Under the pieces are notes generated by a model that was not told where the DNA came from, searched no databases, and saw only the letters and a list, made by a program, of their open reading frames with translations. From Streptomyces sp. NBC_01723 (GTDB lineage Bacteria; Actinomycetota; Actinomycetes; Streptomycetales; Streptomycetaceae), in contig NZ_CP109171.1 in assembly GCF_036246005.1 (NCBI RefSeq), positions 4,142,001 to 4,206,000 of the forward strand: DNA of 64,000 bases. Direction: 5' to 3'. A program made the translations under genes and the position numbers. Shown piece after piece: positions 60,330 through 64,000 of the stretch (positions are counted from its first letter, which is position 1; every line of letters starts with the position of its first letter).

Positions 60330-61889
60330 CTAGGCCGCCGAACCACCGGCGGACTGGCGGCGCGGCCTGCGCCGCGGGGCTTCGCCGGCGGAGCGGCTCT
60401 GACCGCCGCCGCGGCCCTGACCGGTGCGGGTCTGCGGGACGGACGCGGCCTGGCCGGAGCGGGCCTGGCCGGAGCGGCCGCGCCGACCGCGGGACGAGGA
60501 GCCGGTGCCGGACGCGGCACGCCGCGGGCGCTCCACGACCGGTGCGGTGATGACGACGGGGACGCCGGAGGGAGCCTGCGCACCGGTGATGCGGGACAGC
60601 TCCGCCTCGCCCGAGCGGACCGGGGTGACCTGCGGGGTGATGCCGGCCGAGATCATCAGCCGCGTCATGTCGCGCCGCTGGTCGGGCGTGACCAGGGTGA
60701 CGACGCTGCCCGACTCGCCGGCGCGGGCCGTACGGCCGCCGCGGTGCAGGTAGTCCTTGTGGTCGCCGGGCGGGTCCACGTTGACGACCAGGTCGAGGTT
60801 GTCGACGTGGATGCCGCGGGCCGCGACGTTGGTCGCCACCAGCGCCGTCACGTGCCCGTCCTTGAACTGGGCGAGGGTGCGGGTGCGCTGCGGCTGGGAC
60901 TTGCCGCCGTGCAGCCCGGCCGCCCGCACGCCGCTCTTCAGCAGGTGCTTGACCAGCCGGTCCACCCGGTGCTTGGTGTCCAGGAACATGATGACCCGGC
61001 CGTCGCGCGCCGCGATCTCGACGGTCGTGGCCTGCTTGTCCGCCTCGTGCACGTGCAGCACGTGGTGCTCCATCGTGGTGACGGCGCCGGCCGACGGGTC
61101 GACGGAGTGGACCACCGGGTCCGACAGGTAGCGGCGGACCAGCCGGTCGACGTTGCGGTCCAGGGTGGCGGAGAACAGCATCCGCTGCCCGTCCGGCCGC
61201 ACCTGGTCGAGGAGGGCGGTGACCTGCGGCATGAAGCCCATGTCGGTCATCTGGTCGGCCTCGTCGAGCACGGTGATGCCGACGTCGCCGAGGTGGCAGT
61301 CGCCCCGGTCGATGAGGTCCTTGAGCCGTCCCGGCGTCGCCACGACGACCTCGGCGCCGCCCCGCAGCGCACTGGCCTGCCGGCCGATCGACATGCCGCC
61401 GACCACGGTGGCCGACCGCAGGCCCACGGCGCGGGCGTACGGGGCGAGCGCGTCGGTGACCTGCTGGGCCAGCTCACGGGTGGGGACGAGGACCAGGGCG
61501 CGCGGCCTGCGCGGCTCGGCGCGCAGGCCGGCCGTGCGGGCCAGCAGGGCGAGGCCGAAGGCGAGGGTCTTGCCCGAGCCGGTGCGGCCCCGGCCGAGTA
61601 CGTCGCGCCCGGCCAGCGAGTTCGGCAGGGTCGCCGCCTGGATCGGGAACGGCACGCTCACGCCCTCGCCGCTCAGCGCGGCCAGCATGCGCTCCGGCAG
61701 GTCGAGCTCGGCGAACGAGTCGACGGCGGGCAGCGCCGGAGTGATCGTCTTCGGGGGCGCGAACTCGCCCTGGGGAGCGGCGGCCGGACGGCGGCCGGGG
61801 CTCTGGGAGCGGCCGGCCGTCCGGGAGGGGCGGCGGGGGCCGCCGCCGGAGCGGCTGCGGTCATTGGTGCGTGTGCGTGCGCGGTCCAT
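60330..61889 (-). CDS. DEAD-box ATP-dependent RNA helicase
   Basis: A 519-aa helicase. A basic N-terminal tail (about 1-55) precedes the two RecA domains (about 60-430): Q motif FPIQAATLP, motif I GRTGSGKT, Ia PTRELAQQV, II LDEADQM, III FSATLD, and VI HRGGRTARAG. The C-terminal 85 residues are Arg/Gly/Ser/Gln-rich (an RGG-like RNA-binding tail). ATG 61889 follows GAGGAAGG. It is downstream of the cold-shock gene, which points to unwinding of structured RNA at low temperature. Confidence 0.95.
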   Translation of the reverse strand: MDRARTRTNDRSRSGGGPRRPSRTAGRSQSPGRRPAAAPQGEFAPPKTITPALPAVDSFAELDLPERMLAALSGEGVSVPFPIQAATLPNSLAGRDVLGRGRTGSGKTLAFGLALLARTAGLRAEPRRPRALVLVPTRELAQQVTDALAPYARAVGLRSATVVGGMSIGRQASALRGGAEVVVATPGRLKDLIDRGDCHLGDVGITVLDEADQMTDMGFMPQVTALLDQVRPDGQRMLFSATLDRNVDRLVRRYLSDPVVHSVDPSAGAVTTMEHHVLHVHEADKQATTVEIAARDGRVIMFLDTKHRVDRLVKHLLKSGVRAAGLHGGKSQPQRTRTLAQFKDGHVTALVATNVAARGIHVDNLDLVVNVDPPGDHKDYLHRGGRTARAGESGSVVTLVTPDQRRDMTRLMISAGITPQVTPVRSGEAELSRITGAQAPSGVPVVITAPVVERPRRAASGTGSSSRGRRGRSGQARSGQAASVPQTRTGQGRGGGQSRSAGEAPRRRPRRQSAGGSAA

Positions 61890-62051
61890 ACGGAACCTTC
61901 CTCGATACGGCACGTATCAAGGGAGTCCCGCAGCGGTGGTACGGCGCGGGGAATCGCAAGAACGAGCCGGGTCCGGTCACTGTCGGCGCATCGGGGCGCG
62001 GGACCGGAGAATGGAGAAGAAAACGAGAAGAAAAACAAAGAAACGCGAGCG

Positions 62052-62078
62052 GGGGCCCGCACCCAAGGTGCGGGCCCC
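62052..62078 (-). terminator. Rho-independent terminator of the cold-shock gene
   Basis: GGGGCCCGCACC (62052-62063) pairs with GGTGCGGGCCCC (62067-62078) across CAA. On the minus strand it is followed within about 8 bases by a T-rich tract (complement of 62010-62046), unusual for Streptomyces. The remaining 61890-62051 leader shows no CDS. Confidence 0.85.
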
Positions 62079-62109
62079 GACTGCGAAGTAACGCGATTGC
62101 GTCGTGAGG

Positions 62110-62313
62110 TCAGGCGACCACGATGTTCTCGGCGGTCGGGCCCTTCTGGCCCTGCGCGATGTCGAAGGTCACCTTCTGGCCCTCGAGCAGCTCACGGAAG
62201 CCCTGGGCGGCGATGTTCGAGTAGTGGGCGAAGACGTCGGGGCCGCCGCCGTCCTGCTCGATGAAGCCGAAGCCCTTTTCCGAGTTGAACCACTTCACGG
62301 TGCCGGATGCCAT
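62110..62313 (-). CDS. Cold-shock domain protein
   Basis: A 67-aa Csp: [31 protein letters not shown] contains both RNP motifs (KGFGFI and DVFAHY), followed by [24 protein letters not shown]. It is an RNA/ssDNA chaperone. ATG 62313 follows AAGGAG and a run of A. The 197-bp gap upstream may hold a long 5' leader, as is common for csp genes. A strong terminator separates it from the helicase. Confidence 0.97.
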   Translation of the reverse strand: MASGTVKWFNSEKGFGFIEQDGGGPDVFAHYSNIAAQGFRELLEGQKVTFDIAQGQKGPTAENIVVA

Positions 62314-62510
62314 TTTTTTCTCCTTCGGTACGGTGCTCGGCGTTCACCCTGTGTGAGCGCCGGTCGCCGTGATGATCACCCCGTCGGAAAAACCTTCAGG
62401 CAACCACAACTGCAACTTCCATCGACAGTAGCACGCCGTGACCGTGTGGACGCTCGTGATAATCCCGTCGCACCTGTGATCCCGGGCCGGCGTCCGGGCG
62501 TGGCCCGGGG

Positions 62511-62700
62511 TCAGCCGAGGTCGGCCAGATCCCGCGGGGTGAGGACGACCGACCCGGCGGCGGTGTTCTCCTCCAGATGGGACAGGGAGCCCGTGCCGGG
62601 GATGGCGAGGGTGACGGGGGAGGACGCGAGCAGCCAGGCCGGGGCGATCTGCGGGACGGTGGCGCCGTGCCGGGCCGCGACCTCGGCGATCCGGGCCCCG
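62511..62700 (-). pseudogene. C-terminal remnant of an aldo/keto reductase
   Basis: On the minus strand the last 60 codons before the stop at 62511-62513 read RIAEVAARHGATVPQIAPAW, then SSPVTLAIPGTGSLSHLEEN and LTPRDLADLG. This is the conserved C-terminal block of aldo/keto reductases (cofactor 2'-phosphate region). Upstream of about 62700 the frame loses similarity, so the catalytic Asp/Tyr/Lys/His half is missing. It abuts a second gene remnant. Confidence 0.8.
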
Positions 62701-62897
62701 CCGAGGTCGCTGAGGCCGCCGCCCAGCGGGTCCTGCGCGCCCTCGGCTCGGGCGCCACCGACGCGGCCGCCGCCCGCGAACTGGGCATGTCGCTGCGCAC
62801 CTACCGGCGCCGGGTCGCCGAACTGCTCGACGCCCTCGACGCCGGCTCCCGCCTCCAGGCGGGGGTGCGGGCGGGTGAACTCGGCCTGAGCGGCTGA
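62700..62897 (+). pseudogene. C-terminal remnant of a LuxR-type (HTH) regulator
   Basis: From about 62700 to TGA 62895-62897 the plus strand encodes VAEAAAQRVLRALGSGATDAAAARELGMSLRTYRRRVAELLDALDAGSRLQAG, a GerE/LuxR-like DNA-binding helix-turn-helix as found at the C terminus of TrmB/LuxR-type Streptomyces regulators. No native N-terminal part or plausible start exists; upstream sequence is antisense aldo/keto reductase. Confidence 0.75.
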
Positions 62898-62963
62898 GAC
62901 ACGCGGCAGCATGGTCAGTTTTCGAGAAGCATCGCCGACCCCGCCGCCCATACCTTCGTGGAC

Positions 62964-63578
62964 ATGAACTCCATCGACGCCATCACCCTGGAAGTGGCCG
63001 ACACCGAGGCCGCCACCCGCTTCTACTCCGACGCCTTCGGACTGGACCCGAAGCAGGTCCGCGTCGGCGCCTCCGACTCCCCGACGACCGGCTTCCGCGG
63101 CTTCACCCTGTCCCTCGTGGTGTCCCAGCCGGGCAACGTCGACGCGCTGCTCGCCGCCGCCGTGGACGCCGGCGCCACCGTCGTCAAGCCCGCGGCGAAG
63201 TCCCTGTGGGGCTACGGCGGCGTCGTCCAGGCACCGGACGGCACGATCTGGCAGCTCGCCACCTCGAAGAAGAAGGACACCGGCCCGGTCACGCGCGAGT
63301 TCGACGAGATCGTGCTCCTGCTCGGAGTCGAGGACGTGAAGGCCAGCAAGCAGTTCTACGTCGAGCGCGGGCTCGCCGTCGGCAAGAGCTTCGGGAGCAA
63401 GTACGTCGAGTTCGCCACCGAACCGGGCACGGTCAAGCTCTCCCTCTACAAGCGGCGCGGCCTCGCCAAGGTCGCGGGCGTCGACGCCGACGGCAGCGGC
63501 TCGCACCGCCTCGTCATCGCCGCGGAGACCGCGCCGTTCGAGGACCCCGACGGCTTCGCCTGGCAACCCGCGCAGTAA
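62964..63578 (+). CDS. VOC/glyoxalase superfamily protein
   Basis: A 204-aa protein with two vicinal-oxygen-chelate modules: residues about 5-105 (IDAITLEVADTEAATRFYSDAFGL through WGYGGVVQAPDGTIWQLA) and about 113-202 (FDEIVLLLGVEDVKASKQFYVERGLAVG through FEDPDGFAWQPA). Enzyme activity is not predictable. ATG 62964 lacks a ribosome site but TACCTT (62951-62956) is a fair -10 element seven bases upstream, so the mRNA may be leaderless. Confidence 0.88.
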   Translation: MNSIDAITLEVADTEAATRFYSDAFGLDPKQVRVGASDSPTTGFRGFTLSLVVSQPGNVDALLAAAVDAGATVVKPAAKSLWGYGGVVQAPDGTIWQLATSKKKDTGPVTREFDEIVLLLGVEDVKASKQFYVERGLAVGKSFGSKYVEFATEPGTVKLSLYKRRGLAKVAGVDADGSGSHRLVIAAETAPFEDPDGFAWQPAQ

Positions 63579-63635
63579 TACATTCGTCTTCTTGGGCTGA
63601 CGGGTTGGTAACCCTCCCGTCGCCGAAAGGTCGTT

Positions 63636-63647
63636 ATTTGCGCAAAT
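63636..63647. promoter_or_regulatory. AT-rich palindrome before the last gene
   Basis: ATTTGCGCAAAT is a perfect 12-bp palindrome in the 106-bp, unusually AT-rich gap (63579-63684). GGGTTGGTAACCC (63603-63615) upstream is a further small dyad that may end the VOC transcript. Confidence 0.4.
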
Positions 63648-63684
63648 CAGTAAAAAGACGCAAACAGAATAAAGATTGAGATAC

Positions 63685-64000
63685 ATGCCATCACGGATAC
63701 CCTCGCGAATACGTTGGCGTCAGCCGCGCGCAAGACTCTGGGCCGTGGCGGGTGTGGCGGCTCTCGCGTTCCTCGTCGCGCTGGAGATCGCCGCGCGCCG
63801 CTACGGCCTCCCGGGGCCGATCACCAACCAGGCGAAAGAGGTGGTGTTCGCCCCCGTCTCGGGACCGCTGCTCTACGCCGGCCTGGCGCTGACGATGGTG
63901 GTCCTGACCCGGCGTCAGCGTTTCGTGGCGGCCGCCTGCGCGGTCGGTGTCGACCTCGTCTTCGCGCTGGTGCGCTGGGCGGCGGGCGCCACGGTGTCCG
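63685..64000 (+). CDS. N-terminal part of an integral membrane protein (possibly PAP2 family)
   Basis: From ATG 63685 the frame stays open to the window edge (105 codons): a basic N terminus (PSRIPSRIRWRQPRARLW), a helix (AVAGVAALAFLVALEIAA), RRYGLPGPITNQAKEVVFAPVSG, and two more helices (PLLYAGLALTMVVL and AAACAVGVDLVFALVRWA). From memory this resembles the start of Streptomyces PAP2-like phosphatases, whose catalytic motifs would lie beyond the edge. The ribosome site (GATTGAG) is weak. Confidence 0.65.
   Translation, partial: MPSRIPSRIRWRQPRARLWAVAGVAALAFLVALEIAARRYGLPGPITNQAKEVVFAPVSGPLLYAGLALTMVVLTRRQRFVAAACAVGVDLVFALVRWAAGATVS

Noticed and set aside
62511..63686. 391-codon minus-strand frame as a complete gene
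   Set aside because: Only the last 60 codons resemble a protein family (aldo/keto reductase). The rest is antisense to the VOC gene and the LuxR remnant.

Overview
The window looks like chromosomal core DNA of a Streptomyces species. Codon third positions are almost all G or C, GTG and TTG starts are common, and the families are typical of the genus: Scr1-type XRE regulators with DUF397 partners, SpoIIE-type phosphatases, DUF6479, a class F sortase, GAF-ANTAR and PhoX. A perfect 14-bp ParB-binding parS core beside aspS suggests, with the housekeeping genes (aspS, metG, a cold-shock gene next to a DEAD-box helicase), that the segment is near oriC. There is no rRNA, tRNA, CRISPR array or intact insertion sequence.

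Layout. 1-1.7 kb: end of an unidentified gene, a pirin and an ankyrin protein. 1.7-7.1 kb: a lactococcin-972-like bacteriocin cassette (extra small secreted peptide, bacteriocin, DUF1430-type membrane protein, ABC ATPase) that runs by ATGA overlap into a GT-C glycosyltransferase. 7-12 kb: AI-2E transporter, a large PAS-GAF-SpoIIE-HATPase protein overlapping it tail to tail, parS and aspS. 12-17.5 kb: Uma2 nuclease, a HTH/zinc-ribbon protein, an XRE/DUF397 pair, a PH-domain protein and metG. 17.4-26.5 kb: a TerF-like VWA protein, a PhoX phosphatase behind a PHO box, an EEP-family enzyme, membrane proteins, a membrane SpoIIE phosphatase and a hypothetical protein.

26.5-40.6 kb is accessory. It holds a relic with a DUF4157/contractile-injection-like leader, an XRE-TPR regulator, a GAF-ANTAR protein, a lipoprotein, a GH13 glucosidase, a nucleoside hydrolase, a LysR/beta-lactamase-fold operon, an esterase lipoprotein, a penicillin-binding protein, and a P450 divergent from a TetR regulator with two matching operators between them. 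40.5-47.5 kb: TerB, a CorC/CNNM pair behind a structured leader, an ABC exporter operon. 47.5-57.4 kb: a histidine kinase without a neighbouring response regulator, then a surface-glycan-like group (GT-C protein, molybdopterin oxidoreductase, methyltransferase, DUF2064 transferase, GT2, OmpR/HK pair, NAD epimerase). 57.5-64 kb: LPXTG-like protein with class F sortase, ECF sigma operon ending in DUF952, helicase, Csp, a deletion scar joining the tails of an aldo/keto reductase and a LuxR-type regulator, a VOC protein, and the start of a membrane protein.

Most interesting are the bacteriocin cassette with its added glycosyltransferase and secreted peptide, the glycan-like gene group, and regulatory DNA that can be read directly: parS, PHO box, TetR operators, a GTACAG dyad, an XRE operator and the CorC leader. 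Functions come from motifs and recalled family knowledge; no database search was run.
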